This document shows, one piece after another, positions 42,214 through 51,248 of a stretch of DNA of 64,000 nucleotides. The stretch covers positions 248,001 to 312,000 of the forward strand of contig JADZAS010000015.1 of NCBI GenBank assembly GCA_020852515.1, written 5' to 3'. The DNA comes from Phycisphaerales bacterium (GTDB taxonomy: Bacteria > Planctomycetota > Phycisphaerae > Phycisphaerales > UBA5793). The stretch's first letter is position 1; each line of letters opens with the position of its first letter. Under the pieces are notes generated by a model. The model was not told the origin of the DNA and searched no databases. It saw nothing but the letters and a program-made list of their open reading frames with translations. The translations under genes and the position numbers were made by a program.

Positions 42214-42879
42214 CTACGGCTCGACGATGCCTTCGCGGATGGCGTAACGCGTCAGTTCGACGCGGTCATCAATGTCGAGTTTGCGCATCAGGCTCGTGCG
42301 ATGGGCGTCGATCGTCTTGGGGCTGCGATGCAGCACGCCGGCGATCTCCTTGGTGCTCAGGCCCTTGGCGATGAGGCGCATGACTTCGAGTTCGCGCGGC
42401 GTGAGAGTGCTGATGGGCGTGGTCGACTCGGTCGTGCGCCGCCGAATGTTGCCGCCGCTGAATTCAAACCGCTCGAGCACCTCGGGCGGAAACGCCAGAT
42501 CGCCCTGCAGCACGCGGCGTACGCCCTTGAGTATCACGTCGAACGGATCGTTCTTGGAGAGATAGCCCCACGCGCCGGACTGCACCGCGGCATCCATGTA
42601 TCCGTCGCGCATGTAAGCCGACAGCATGACGATGCGGATATCGGGGAACAGACGCCGCAGGTCGGCGATCATCGTGAACGGATCGGCGCCGGGCATGTCG
42701 ATGTCCATGAGGACCAGTTGCGGGTGGTGCTTCTCGCACACCTGGATGAGATCGTCGGCCGAGGGCAACTCGGCCAGCACGGTGAGATCGGGCTCGACCT
42801 CGATGCGCGACCTGATTCCCTCGCGGGCAATCTCATGATCATCAACAACAACAATGCCGATCTTGTGCGCTGCGCTCAT
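42214..42879 (-). CDS. NarL/LuxR-type response regulator
   Basis: 221 residues. Receiver domain with phospho-acceptor Asp in QLVLMDIDMPG, acidic pair in VVVDDHE, and Lys in YLSKNDP. A linker leads to the LuxR-type helix-turn-helix (LTPRELEVMRLIAKGLSTKE, VLHRSPKTIDAHRTSLMRKL). The start ATG overlaps the histidine kinase stop (ATGA at 42876-42879), so the two are coupled and form a cognate two-component pair. DNA targets are unknown. Confidence 0.93.
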   Translation of the reverse strand: MSAAHKIGIVVVDDHEIAREGIRSRIEVEPDLTVLAELPSADDLIQVCEKHHPQLVLMDIDMPGADPFTMIADLRRLFPDIRIVMLSAYMRDGYMDAAVQSGAWGYLSKNDPFDVILKGVRRVLQGDLAFPPEVLERFEFSGGNIRRRTTESTTPISTLTPRELEVMRLIAKGLSTKEIAGVLHRSPKTIDAHRTSLMRKLDIDDRVELTRYAIREGIVEP

Positions 42880-45257
42880 TCGTCCTGACCTCTGCACTCA
42901 CTCTGCCGGGCCGCGACTGACTCGACGATCTTGTAAAACGTTGAGGCGTCCACCGGGCCCGCAAGCCACAGTATAGCCTGCGGCCAACCGGCCCGATCAT
43001 CGGCCGGCCCCAGCGCGGCGACCACGAGATCGGGCCGCGCGTGCATGGCGCGCGCGACATCGGCCGGCTCGACGAGGGCGGGGTCGATGATCCACGCCAC
43101 CTCGTCCTGCTCTGGCCCGCCGCGCGCCTCCACGCGCGCGGCCATCCCCGCGTGCGCCAGCCCCGTGCGGATGAACGCCGCCACGCGCGGGTCGCCCAGG
43201 CCGACGAGCACCTTGCCCGGTTGGGGTGCGTGTTCGGGCGCGGGCCGAATTCCGATCGAACCGTTGCCGTCGGGTTCCTCCATGGCCGGCACGTCCACGA
43301 TGATCGACGTGCCCTGGCCCAGCCGGCTTCGGATCTGCACCTGCCCGCCTGCAGATCGAACAATGCTGCCCACCAGCGCCAGGCCCAGCCCGGTGGACTT
43401 GCCGCGCGCCTTGGTCGAAAAGAATGGATCGAACGCGCGCTGCAGCACCTGCTCATCCATCCCGCAGCCCTCATCGGTCACGGTGAATCGCACACCCGGC
43501 AGGCTGGCGCGATCGACGCCTTCGTATTCGCCCGGGCTCGACGCGGCGCTGAGAGGCTCCACGGCCACGGCCCAGCCCCGCGGGCTCCGATCGACCTTGA
43601 GCGTGACGGTCCCGCCGCCCGTCATCGCATCGCGCGCATTGAGAAACAGGTTCAGAATCGCCTGTTTGAGCAGGTCGCCGTCGATCTTGGCGCAGCGCGG
43701 CGGATCGTGCATCTCGAGGCGAACGATGATCGGCGGATCGCTCTCGCGCGCCGCAATCGCGTCCTGGTAGAACGGCAGCGCCGACTCGACCCACGTGCGC
43801 ACCTCCGTCGCCGTCGTAGACAGGGCCGACACCTGCGAATCCTCGTGCCGCGTCCACATGAGCAGCTTCTTGGTGAGTTCGGCGATGTGATCCGTCGCCC
43901 GCCGGATCGACGCCACGCGCGCTTCGACCTTGTCCGGATCCGGATCGCGCTCGAGCACGTCGAGCCCCGCGCGAATCGGCAGCAGCAGGTTGTTCAGATC
44001 GTGCGCCAGTCCGCCCGCGAAGGTGCCGAGGATGGCCAGCCGCTCGCGCTCGCGCAGGCGCTGCTGCATGTCGCGGATGGCGGTGATGTCGCGCGCCACG
44101 CCATGGAAGCCCATGACCTCGCCGTCCACGACGACGGGATACTCCATAATCTCGCACAGCACCGGCTCGCCGGATTTGCGGCGGAGCACCACTTCGTACT
44201 GCGGCTGGCGACGCTTGGTTTCAATAGCGGCAGCCACGCTCTCGCGCGCCCGGGCCAGGTCAGCCGCGACGTGATCCGGATGAAACTCGCCGAAGCGGTG
44301 GCCCAGCAGTTCGCTGCTCTTGTACCCGAGCATGCGCTCGACGGATGGGCTGACGTAGGTCAGCCGGCGGTCGGCATCGTGCTCATAAAAGATGAAATCC
44401 GAAACGCCCTCGACCAGTTCGCGAAAGCGGCGCTCGCTTTGGCGGAGTTCTTCCTCGGCCGTCTTCTGGCGCGTGATGTCGATGACCACGCCAGCCAGTT
44501 GCGGCTCGATGCCCGCCACAGCCGGCAGCGGGCCCGCCGTGTCGCGCACCCACCGCACCGTGCCGTCGGGCTTGATGTAGCGGTAGTCGATGTCGTAGCG
44601 GTACTGCCCCGCGATCGCCTGCGAAATCGTCCGCCGCACCAGGGCCCGGTCATCCGGGTGCACGTGGCGCTCCCAGTCGCGGCTGGGACCGATGAATGAC
44701 TCGGCTTCCTGGCCGGATACGTTGCGGATGCTGCGGCTCACCTGCGTCGTCATGCCCGTCGAGCAGTTGATGATGTACAGCGCCACGGGCGCGTGCAGCA
44801 CGAGCGATGCGAGGCGCTCGCGCTCGGCCTGGAGTTGATCGAGGATGCGCCGCTCGCTGGTGACGTCGCGGAAGGTATAGAGCCGCTCGCCGCCGCGCGC
44901 CGCCTGTGTGCGGCCGATGATGAACCGGCCGCTGAGCAGTTCGAGTTCCATCTCGCGCCCGCCCGGCGCTTCGTGGCGCTTGAGAACGCGGTTCATGTGC
45001 TCGCCGCGATCGGGGTTGCGGTTGCGCTGCCGCTCGTAGATGGCCTGGGCGACGGCCTGCACCGTCGGCTCCGAGTTCACCCATTGCTGCTCGAATCCGA
45101 AGATCTCGACAAAGCGCTGGTTGAAGGCAATGACGCGCGAATCCCGCGCCGAAAACAGGCAGAACCCCTCATCCGCGGTGTCGAGGATCAGGCGTTCGAG
45201 CTCGGCGCTGACCGCCTCTGGCCGCAGGGCCGGGTCGTGATGGGTCACGTCATTCAT
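42876..45257 (-). CDS. PAS-domain sensor histidine kinase with receiver-like tail
   Basis: 793 residues, no membrane segment, so probably cytosolic. Three PAS domains: about 20-130 (ILDTADEGFCLFSARDS), 140-270 (LVLHAPVALYIINCSTG) and 275-400 (VEGVSDFIFYEHDADRRLTY). The HisKA His is in GGLAHDLNNLLLPIR. The ATPase domain has the N box NLFLNARDAM, G1 DEGCGMDE, G2 GLGLALVGSIVRSAGG. The last ~110 residues (KVLVGLGDPRVAAFIRTGL, AWIIDPALV) look like a degenerate receiver without a clear phospho-Asp. It signals to the overlapping response regulator. The ATG at 45257 has TATCAT 9 nt upstream; an open frame extends to 45458 through the divergent promoter region. Confidence 0.93.
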   Translation of the reverse strand: MNDVTHHDPALRPEAVSAELERLILDTADEGFCLFSARDSRVIAFNQRFVEIFGFEQQWVNSEPTVQAVAQAIYERQRNRNPDRGEHMNRVLKRHEAPGGREMELELLSGRFIIGRTQAARGGERLYTFRDVTSERRILDQLQAERERLASLVLHAPVALYIINCSTGMTTQVSRSIRNVSGQEAESFIGPSRDWERHVHPDDRALVRRTISQAIAGQYRYDIDYRYIKPDGTVRWVRDTAGPLPAVAGIEPQLAGVVIDITRQKTAEEELRQSERRFRELVEGVSDFIFYEHDADRRLTYVSPSVERMLGYKSSELLGHRFGEFHPDHVAADLARARESVAAAIETKRRQPQYEVVLRRKSGEPVLCEIMEYPVVVDGEVMGFHGVARDITAIRDMQQRLRERERLAILGTFAGGLAHDLNNLLLPIRAGLDVLERDPDPDKVEARVASIRRATDHIAELTKKLLMWTRHEDSQVSALSTTATEVRTWVESALPFYQDAIAARESDPPIIVRLEMHDPPRCAKIDGDLLKQAILNLFLNARDAMTGGGTVTLKVDRSPRGWAVAVEPLSAASSPGEYEGVDRASLPGVRFTVTDEGCGMDEQVLQRAFDPFFSTKARGKSTGLGLALVGSIVRSAGGQVQIRSRLGQGTSIIVDVPAMEEPDGNGSIGIRPAPEHAPQPGKVLVGLGDPRVAAFIRTGLAHAGMAARVEARGGPEQDEVAWIIDPALVEPADVARAMHARPDLVVAALGPADDRAGWPQAILWLAGPVDASTFYKIVESVAARQSECRGQDE

Positions 45258-45323
45258 GAGCGGGCAATGATAGGTGTCGCCGGGTCGCTGCACGGAATTG
45301 CCGCCGGGGCGTACACTTCCGCG

Positions 45324-46394
45324 ATGCTGCGAATCGGGCCGTTTCAGACTGACTGCCGCGTGCTGCTGGCGCCCATCGCGGGTTACACCGACCTCGCGTT
45401 TCGGCTCACCTGCCGGGCGGCCGGCCACGGCGGCCTCACCTACACCGAACTGCTCCACAGTCGCGGCATCCTCGAGCAGAACCGCGACAGCCTCGAGATC
45501 GCCCGCGTCAGCGCCGAGGACGAGCCATACGGCGTGCAGTTATACGGCAACGACGCCGACTGGTTCTGCCAGGCGGCGCAGTGGGCCCAGTCGCAGGGCG
45601 CGACGCTCATCGACATCAACATGGGCTGCCCCGTGGACAAGGTCACCAAGACCAACGGCGGCTCGATGCTGCTGTGCGACCCGGATCGCACCACGCGCAT
45701 GGCCGAGCGCATCGTCAGGTCGGTCAGCATTCCGGTAACGGCCAAACTGCGCCTGGGCTGGAGCGCGTGCGAAATCACCGCGCCGCGCCTGGCGCGGCAA
45801 CTCGAAGACGTCGGCATCCAACTCATGACCATCCACGGCCGCACCACGGCGCAGCGCTTCAAGGGAACGGCCAGCCTCGACGGGATCGCCGAGGTCGTCG
45901 CCGCCGTGCGCCAGGTTCGGGTGATCGGCAACGGCGACGTGGACAGCGCCGCCGCCGCAGCGCGGATGATCGAACACACCAGGTGCGCCGGCGTCATGGT
46001 TGCGCGAGCGGCCATCAAACGGCCGTGGGTGCTGCGCGAGATTCACGAGATGCTCACACTCGGCCGGAGCCCCGCCGAGCCGACCGTGCTCGAAAAGATC
46101 CGCCTGATCCGCCGGCACTTTGATCTCATGCGGCGCTACCGGGGCGACCGGCTGGCGATCATCGTCATGCGCGGCCGAATCGCGGCCTACGGGACCAGCC
46201 TCGGGCACGTCAAGCCGTTCAAGGAGCGCATTCGGCTCATGAACAGCGCGAGTGAATTCGACGCGGCGATGGATGAGTTGGAATCACGCGTGGACCCGGC
46301 GTGGACAATGGTGCCGCACTGGGCATTTATCGAACATCTCGGTACAACGCAGCCGGATGAGGTGGCGGACCGAGAAGCAGTCATTCCAACCTGA
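45324..46394 (+). CDS. dus: tRNA-dihydrouridine synthase
   Basis: Reduces specific uridines in tRNA D-loops, using FMN and NADPH. 356 residues. N-terminal FMN-binding VLLAPIAGYTDLAFRLTCR, catalytic Cys in INMGCPVDKVTK, then TAKLRLGW, MTIHGRTTAQRFKG and VIGNGDVDSA, all Dus hallmarks. The start ATG 45324 follows TACACT by 6 nt, without a Shine-Dalgarno sequence; the open frame to 44793 is antisense to the kinase gene. The C-terminal ~40 residues are an extension. It is divergent from the kinase gene (66 bp between). Confidence 0.95.
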   Translation: MLRIGPFQTDCRVLLAPIAGYTDLAFRLTCRAAGHGGLTYTELLHSRGILEQNRDSLEIARVSAEDEPYGVQLYGNDADWFCQAAQWAQSQGATLIDINMGCPVDKVTKTNGGSMLLCDPDRTTRMAERIVRSVSIPVTAKLRLGWSACEITAPRLARQLEDVGIQLMTIHGRTTAQRFKGTASLDGIAEVVAAVRQVRVIGNGDVDSAAAAARMIEHTRCAGVMVARAAIKRPWVLREIHEMLTLGRSPAEPTVLEKIRLIRRHFDLMRRYRGDRLAIIVMRGRIAAYGTSLGHVKPFKERIRLMNSASEFDAAMDELESRVDPAWTMVPHWAFIEHLGTTQPDEVADREAVIPT

Positions 46395-46443
46395 TTCGTG
46401 CGCGCCTGTCGATTGTGCGCCCCGGCAATCGAATAATCGACCG

Positions 46444-47361
46444 GTGGCCAAACTGCAGTTCAGGTCGTCGCTGGTTCTGAAGATGCGTCTGAAGGCGTTC
46501 TGGCTGCGCGCGTTCGAGTCCGGCCGCGACCCGGGCGTGGCGACCCGGCCGTTCATCCTCACCGGCCCGCCGCGCAGCGGCACGAGCCTGCTCAGCGCCC
46601 TGCTCACGCGCAAGCAAAACGTCGTCGTCGTCAACGAGCCGGTCGTGGTGGGCGACCCGCTGCTGGCGCGGGGCGAGCCGGCCAAACTCCTCCGCGGCTA
46701 CATGAACTCGATCGCCCGGCAGATCGCCACGCGCGGCACCGTGCCCACCAAGGTCGATCGCAAAGACCCGTCGCGCCCCACCACCGACACCGCTCACCGC
46801 GGTTCGGTGCGGCGAAACGTCCACATCGACTTCGATCGCGCAGCGCCGCTGTGCATCGGCGTGAAACACCCCATCTCGTTCATGGAGTTCCTCGGCGAAC
46901 TCGTCGAAGGATGGCCGGAACTCAAAGTCATCGTCCTGAACCGCGATCCAGTGCACACCATCCGCTCGTGGCGCGAGACAACCTACGGCTGGCAGCCGGG
47001 TCTTGACAGCCCGAGCGAAGGTCTCTGGCGCCGCATCTACGGGCAGGTTCCGGCCGACGCGAATCCGCTTGCCAAGCGCGCTCACCTGTGGAAGCTGCTC
47101 GTCGAACGCGGCGAGAAGTACGCGACGAGCCATCCGTCCCAGGTTCTGATGCAGCGCTACGAAGAACTCCTTGCCGATCCGGCGGCGATCATGGCCCGGC
47201 TCTTTGCCCACATCGGCGCCCCCCACCCCGATGAGCCGATCGACGTTTCCGACGTGCGGCCGCAGGAGCGTGCGACGTACAAAGGCTTCACCGATGAAGA
47301 AGTGCAGATGATCCAGTCGATCTGCGGCCAAGCCGATCGCCGCACGCGTCGCGAGGCTTGA
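46444..47361 (+). CDS. sulfotransferase-family protein
   Basis: 305 residues. The 5'-phosphosulfate loop for PAPS is seen in ILTGPPRSGTSLLSALL. The 3'-phosphate-binding element fits VIVLNRDPVHTIRSW. The C-terminal LMQRYEELLADP motif is common in this family. It transfers sulfate to an unknown acceptor (carbohydrate, lipid or protein). I start it at GTG 46444; ATG 46483 is an alternative, and the open frame from 46252 lies inside dus. Confidence 0.85.
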   Translation: MAKLQFRSSLVLKMRLKAFWLRAFESGRDPGVATRPFILTGPPRSGTSLLSALLTRKQNVVVVNEPVVVGDPLLARGEPAKLLRGYMNSIARQIATRGTVPTKVDRKDPSRPTTDTAHRGSVRRNVHIDFDRAAPLCIGVKHPISFMEFLGELVEGWPELKVIVLNRDPVHTIRSWRETTYGWQPGLDSPSEGLWRRIYGQVPADANPLAKRAHLWKLLVERGEKYATSHPSQVLMQRYEELLADPAAIMARLFAHIGAPHPDEPIDVSDVRPQERATYKGFTDEEVQMIQSICGQADRRTRREA

Positions 47362-47899
47362 GCAGCGCTACTCGAACGTCCAAGTCACCGTGCGGCTGAT
47401 TTCGCATTCGAAGGGCGCGATGGCCTTTACGCCGAAGGCGTGATCGTCAGTAGCCGGGCGGTGAAGCGAGTCGTCGAGCGCCACCCCCGGAAGGCGAAGC
47501 GATTGTTCCTGAACTCTGAAGGAGTTCTCGTGGCGTGTGGCGCGCAAGTGCGGCCGCACGATACGAGCACGCCTTCGGGGTGCGATGGATTTGGGCCCGG
47601 CGGCCCGGGGGTCGCGCTCGCTGCGCTCCCTGGACCCCCGGCTGCGTGCGATGAGGCCTTCGGCCTCGAAGACGGGACGTTGGGCACGCGTGACATGTGC
47701 GCAAGTCAATCGCAGGCGAATTGCCGGGCCTGCGCCCTTCGGGTTTTCTCAGGCTCTTCGACAAAGCCTTGTCCCGACCTGCGGGCGCGCTGCGTATCCG
47801 AATCGCCGGGCCTGCGCAGAGCCTTGTCCCGACCTACGGGCGCGCTGCCGCATGCGCAAAGCCTTGTCCCGACCTACTCGCGCAGACGCGGTTCTTCTC
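47362..47899. other. 538-bp non-coding region rich in short repeats and palindromes
   Basis: No ORF here has convincing coding character. It has several palindromes with CTTCGG-type loops (for example GAGGCCTTCGGCCTC near 47663), a longer interrupted inverted repeat (CCGGGGGTC... GGACCCCCGG, about 47607-47643) and three copies of GCCTTGTCCCGACCT (separate entry). GCCGGGCCTGCGC also occurs twice (about 47723 and 47804). On the minus strand the frame ending at 47368 (FECEISRTVTWTFE) could be the last part of a decayed gene. Nothing else was recognised. Confidence 0.5.
47766..47875. repeat. three copies of a short direct repeat
   Basis: GCCTTGTCCCGACCT at 47766-47780, 47821-47835 and 47861-47875. 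In the first two copies the match continues with (G/A)CGGGCGCGCTGC. Spacing is 55 and 40 nt, so it is irregular and not CRISPR-like. Confidence 0.8.
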
Positions 47900-48886
47900 T
47901 CATGTCAGCCGCTGCATTGTCTCTTCGAGCACGTCGAGATTGATTTTGAGGACGATGGGGTTGCCCTCGGTGCGCAGGAACGCCGGGGCCGAGCCGGCCA
48001 GCAGGACACGGCGGATGTCGGCGAGACGCGCGTGGTTTTCGCCGTTGCCCAGGCCGCGCTCAGCCCGCTTTTTTGCGATGAGTTTGACCGGCGGGCTGTC
48101 GGCGATGCGGTCGGGGCGGATCCAATACAACCGCTCGAGGTACACCGCGTCTTCGAGCCAGTGCCCAGGCCGGATCTCCGCCAGGTCGATGAGCATCGCC
48201 GGGTCTTCCGGGCGGTTCGAGCGCGACATGGCGTTGGCCGGGTGCAGGTCGCCGTGACACCACTCGCCTTGCGCGCGACCGCGCCATTCATTCACCCACG
48301 TGTCGAGATACTTCTGCGCCGTCTTGAGCGTCTTGTTCCAGCGCTGCTTGTCGGTGAGGTTGTTCTCCTGGCACTGCTGGCGGGCCCGCTCGAAATGCGC
48401 GTGCCAGTCTTCTTTCTTGTGCTCGGCGGTGCAGGGGAACTCGCCAGCGCGCCAGTAGAAGCGCGCCGCAGCGTCGGCCATGAGGTCGATGGCGTCAGTG
48501 CGCTTGAGACCGAACAGCGGCCCCTCCGGGAAGCGCTCCATGACGATCCAGGCCAGGTCGTAATCGCCCAGCGATTGGCCGCTGGCGTAGAGGCGGGCGG
48601 TAATGCCGTAGGGATCGGCCTTGTTGGGCTGGAGGCGCTGGTTCCAGAGCAGTTCGGTCGGGCCGACGGGGATTTTCACGACGACCGACTCTTCGCGCCC
48701 GTCTGGCGTGCGCCAGGTGCTGCGGCCGGTGCGGGCCCCGCCGCGCTGCCAGTCGGTGCGAAACCACGCGATGGGTCCCAGCCGGTCGCCGCACGCCTCG
48801 CGCAAGAGCGAGGCGAAACGGTCGCCCAGGCCGTCCATGCCCGCCAGTTCCTGGGGCAGTTCAGCAGGCCCCATGCTGCTCGACAT
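47900..48886 (-). CDS. aminoglycoside phosphotransferase-like kinase (APH family)
   Basis: 328 residues. The kinase catalytic loop is GEWCHGDLHPANAM (HGDxHxxN form), followed by AMLIDLAEIRPGHWLEDAV with the metal-binding Asp. A Lys in ESVVVKIPVG is the likely ATP-binding Lys. The APH fold includes small-molecule kinases such as homoserine, choline and antibiotic kinases, so the substrate is not predictable. Start ATG 48886 (MSSSMG) is uncertain; GTG 48898 and an open frame to 49030 are in phase. It is divergent from the peptidase gene, with 116 bp between the chosen starts. Confidence 0.82.
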   Translation of the reverse strand: MSSSMGPAELPQELAGMDGLGDRFASLLREACGDRLGPIAWFRTDWQRGGARTGRSTWRTPDGREESVVVKIPVGPTELLWNQRLQPNKADPYGITARLYASGQSLGDYDLAWIVMERFPEGPLFGLKRTDAIDLMADAAARFYWRAGEFPCTAEHKKEDWHAHFERARQQCQENNLTDKQRWNKTLKTAQKYLDTWVNEWRGRAQGEWCHGDLHPANAMSRSNRPEDPAMLIDLAEIRPGHWLEDAVYLERLYWIRPDRIADSPPVKLIAKKRAERGLGNGENHARLADIRRVLLAGSAPAFLRTEGNPIVLKINLDVLEETMQRLT

Positions 48887-49002
48887 CTTCCATGACACGA
48901 TCTCCTGCCGGAATGATCCTATGCCCGAGGCGCGGCCGGGCCGGCGCGGCCGGTCGCGGGTATGGTTGGGCCGCGTACTGTCGCCTCTGCAGGGAGAATG
49001 AC

Positions 49003-51234
49003 TTGCCTCCGATCCACACGACTGGCTCATGTATTCGCATCGCCGCGTCCGCCGCGCTCCTGCTCGTCGCCGCCGCCCAGCCGCCCGCGGCCACCACCCC
49101 CGCCGCCGACGGGGACGGCACGATCGCGTACTACGCGCGCGATCAGCGCAGCGCCCAACTCGCCTATGAAGCCGCGCTGCGCGATGCCATATCGCCCCAG
49201 CAGCTGCGACGTTGGCACGACCTCACTTCATCGCGGCCGCACGTGGCCGGAAGCGAAGGCGATCGGATCCTGTGCGATCGCATCGAGGCGGCATTTGCCG
49301 AGATGGGCCTCAACGTCGAGCGCCACGAGTTTCAGGCTTACCTCGCCCGGCCGGTCAGCGCTTCGCTCTCCATCGTCGCGCCCGATGAAGTGCAACTGCC
49401 CATCACGGAGATGCAACTGCCCGAAGATCCCGACACGGCCAGCAACGAACTCACTTTCGGCTGGAATGCCTACAGCGGCAGCGGCGAGGTCACGGCTGAA
49501 GTCGTTTATGCCAATCGCGGCACGAAGGAAGACTTCGAACTGCTTCGCGATCTCGGCGTCGATTGCACGGGCAAGATCGTCATCGCGCGCTACGGCGGCA
49601 ACTACCGCGGATACAAGGCGAAGTTCGCCCAGGCCGCCGGCGCCGCAGGGCTGATCATCTTCACCGATCCCGCCGACAGCGGCTTCGGGCGCGGGGACGT
49701 GTACCCGCAAGGCGGCTACGCCAACGAGAGTTACATCCAGCGCGGCTCGATTCTCACGCTTGACTACCCCGGCGATCCGCTCACGCCGTTTCTGCCTGCT
49801 GAAGAGGGCATCGAGCGCCTCGACCCCGCGGAGGTCGCGCTGCCGAAAATCCCAGTCCAACCGGTCGGCTGGAACGCGGCACAGCAGATCATGTCGCGCA
49901 TGACTGGTGAAGCCGTCCCCCCGCCGTGGGCCGGCGGCATGCCCATCGAGTATCGGCTCACCGGCGGGCCTGAACTCAAAGTGCGCCTCGCCGTGCAGCA
50001 GCAGCGGCAACTCATGACCACGTGGAACGTGGTCGCCACGCTGCCGGGGACCGACTGGCCGACCGACCGCATCATCATCGGCGCGCACCACGATGCGTGG
50101 AGTTTCGGCGCCGGCGATCCGAACTGCGGCACCATTGCCGTGCTGGAAGCGGCGCGCGTGTTTGCCGGGCAGGCGGCGCAGGGGCGCCCACCGCGGCGGT
50201 CGATCGTTTTCGCGTGCTGGGGCGCTGAGGAGTTCGGCATCATCGGCTCCACCGAGTGGGTCGAGTCGCGCGAAACGATGCTCAGCACCGGCGCGCTTGC
50301 CTACTTCAACCTCGACATGGCGTCGATGGGATGCAACTTCGGCTCATCCGCGGCGCCGACGCTCAAGCCCGTGATCATCGACGCCACCCGCTACGTGCCC
50401 CAGCCGCCCGTACCCGGCGAGCCGCCCCCGGATGCATCGGTCACGGTTTTCGATCGCTGGCTGCGTCAGGCGCAGGGGGTGACGGAAACCGATGAGCCGA
50501 ACTTCGGCGAACTCGGCGGCGGATCGGATCACGTTGGCTTCTATTGCCATGTCGGCATCCCGTCGGCATCAATCGGCGGCAGCGGCGCGCCCGGGCACTC
50601 CTACCACTCGAACTACGAAACACTCACGTGGTACCGTCGCTTCGTGGGCGAAGACTACGCCTCGGCGCGCATGGTCGCGCAGGTTACGACCCTGAGCGCC
50701 GCCCGCCTGGCCAACGCGCCGATCATTCCGCTCCAGCCCGCTCGCTACGCCGCCGACCTGCCGGCGCATCTGCAGGCATTGAGCAGGCGGGCCCGCGAGA
50801 TCGGATTCGCCGAATCGCCGGCGCCGCCACAGGATGGCGCTGCGATTGAAGAAGTCCTGCCGGAGTTTCAGTCGATCCTCGACGCAGCGCGTTCGTTCCG
50901 CAGCGAAGCCGATCTGCTCGACGGCATGCTGCGATCCCCCGCTATCGTCGCCCGGCAGGATGTCAATACGCTGGCTCGCATCAATCGAACCCTGCTCATG
51001 CTCGAGCGCGACTGGCTCGACTACCGCGGCGTGCCCGGCCGGCCCTGGTTTCGAAATGGCTGGGCGGCGACGGATGAAGACTCGGGCTACGGCGCGTGGA
51101 TGCTGCCCACGCTCCGCGCCAGCATCGAACATGGCGACCGCCAGAAATTCGACGAAGCGGTGCAGTGGTACGGCGAAGTCTTCATGACGCTGCGCGATCG
51201 CGTGCGCGGCTTGCGCGAATCGCTCGCGCTGTAG
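49003..51234 (+). CDS. M28 family metallopeptidase, glutamate carboxypeptidase II/PSMA-like
   Basis: 743 residues, the size and layout of the M28B group. N-terminal hydrophobic signal segment (IRIAASAALLLVAAAQPP); PA domain about 150-320 (GKIVIARYGGNYRGYKAKFA); zinc peptidase domain from about 345. Zinc ligands and catalytic residues: His and Asp in GAHHDAWSFGAGDPN, Glu-Glu in FACWGAEEFG, Asp in YFNLDMASMG, His in GHSYHSNYET. A C-terminal transferrin-receptor-like dimerisation domain follows (about 600-743). It would cleave C-terminal residues from peptides outside the cytoplasm. I chose TTG 49003 because AGGGAG at 48991-48996 lies 6 nt upstream; the frame is open to 48892. Confidence 0.9.
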   Translation: MPPIHTTGSCIRIAASAALLLVAAAQPPAATTPAADGDGTIAYYARDQRSAQLAYEAALRDAISPQQLRRWHDLTSSRPHVAGSEGDRILCDRIEAAFAEMGLNVERHEFQAYLARPVSASLSIVAPDEVQLPITEMQLPEDPDTASNELTFGWNAYSGSGEVTAEVVYANRGTKEDFELLRDLGVDCTGKIVIARYGGNYRGYKAKFAQAAGAAGLIIFTDPADSGFGRGDVYPQGGYANESYIQRGSILTLDYPGDPLTPFLPAEEGIERLDPAEVALPKIPVQPVGWNAAQQIMSRMTGEAVPPPWAGGMPIEYRLTGGPELKVRLAVQQQRQLMTTWNVVATLPGTDWPTDRIIIGAHHDAWSFGAGDPNCGTIAVLEAARVFAGQAAQGRPPRRSIVFACWGAEEFGIIGSTEWVESRETMLSTGALAYFNLDMASMGCNFGSSAAPTLKPVIIDATRYVPQPPVPGEPPPDASVTVFDRWLRQAQGVTETDEPNFGELGGGSDHVGFYCHVGIPSASIGGSGAPGHSYHSNYETLTWYRRFVGEDYASARMVAQVTTLSAARLANAPIIPLQPARYAADLPAHLQALSRRAREIGFAESPAPPQDGAAIEEVLPEFQSILDAARSFRSEADLLDGMLRSPAIVARQDVNTLARINRTLLMLERDWLDYRGVPGRPWFRNGWAATDEDSGYGAWMLPTLRASIEHGDRQKFDEAVQWYGEVFMTLRDRVRGLRESLAL

Positions 51235-51248
51235 GCGATGACCATCCG

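Noticed and set aside
43041-44699. 552-residue plus-strand ORF opposite the histidine kinase
   Set aside because: The kinase motifs are complete on the minus strand; this frame is Arg/His/Ala-rich with no domain.
47766-47875. CRISPR array
   Set aside because: Only three copies, a repeat of ~15-28 nt, unequal spacers (40 and 25 nt or so), and no cas genes.
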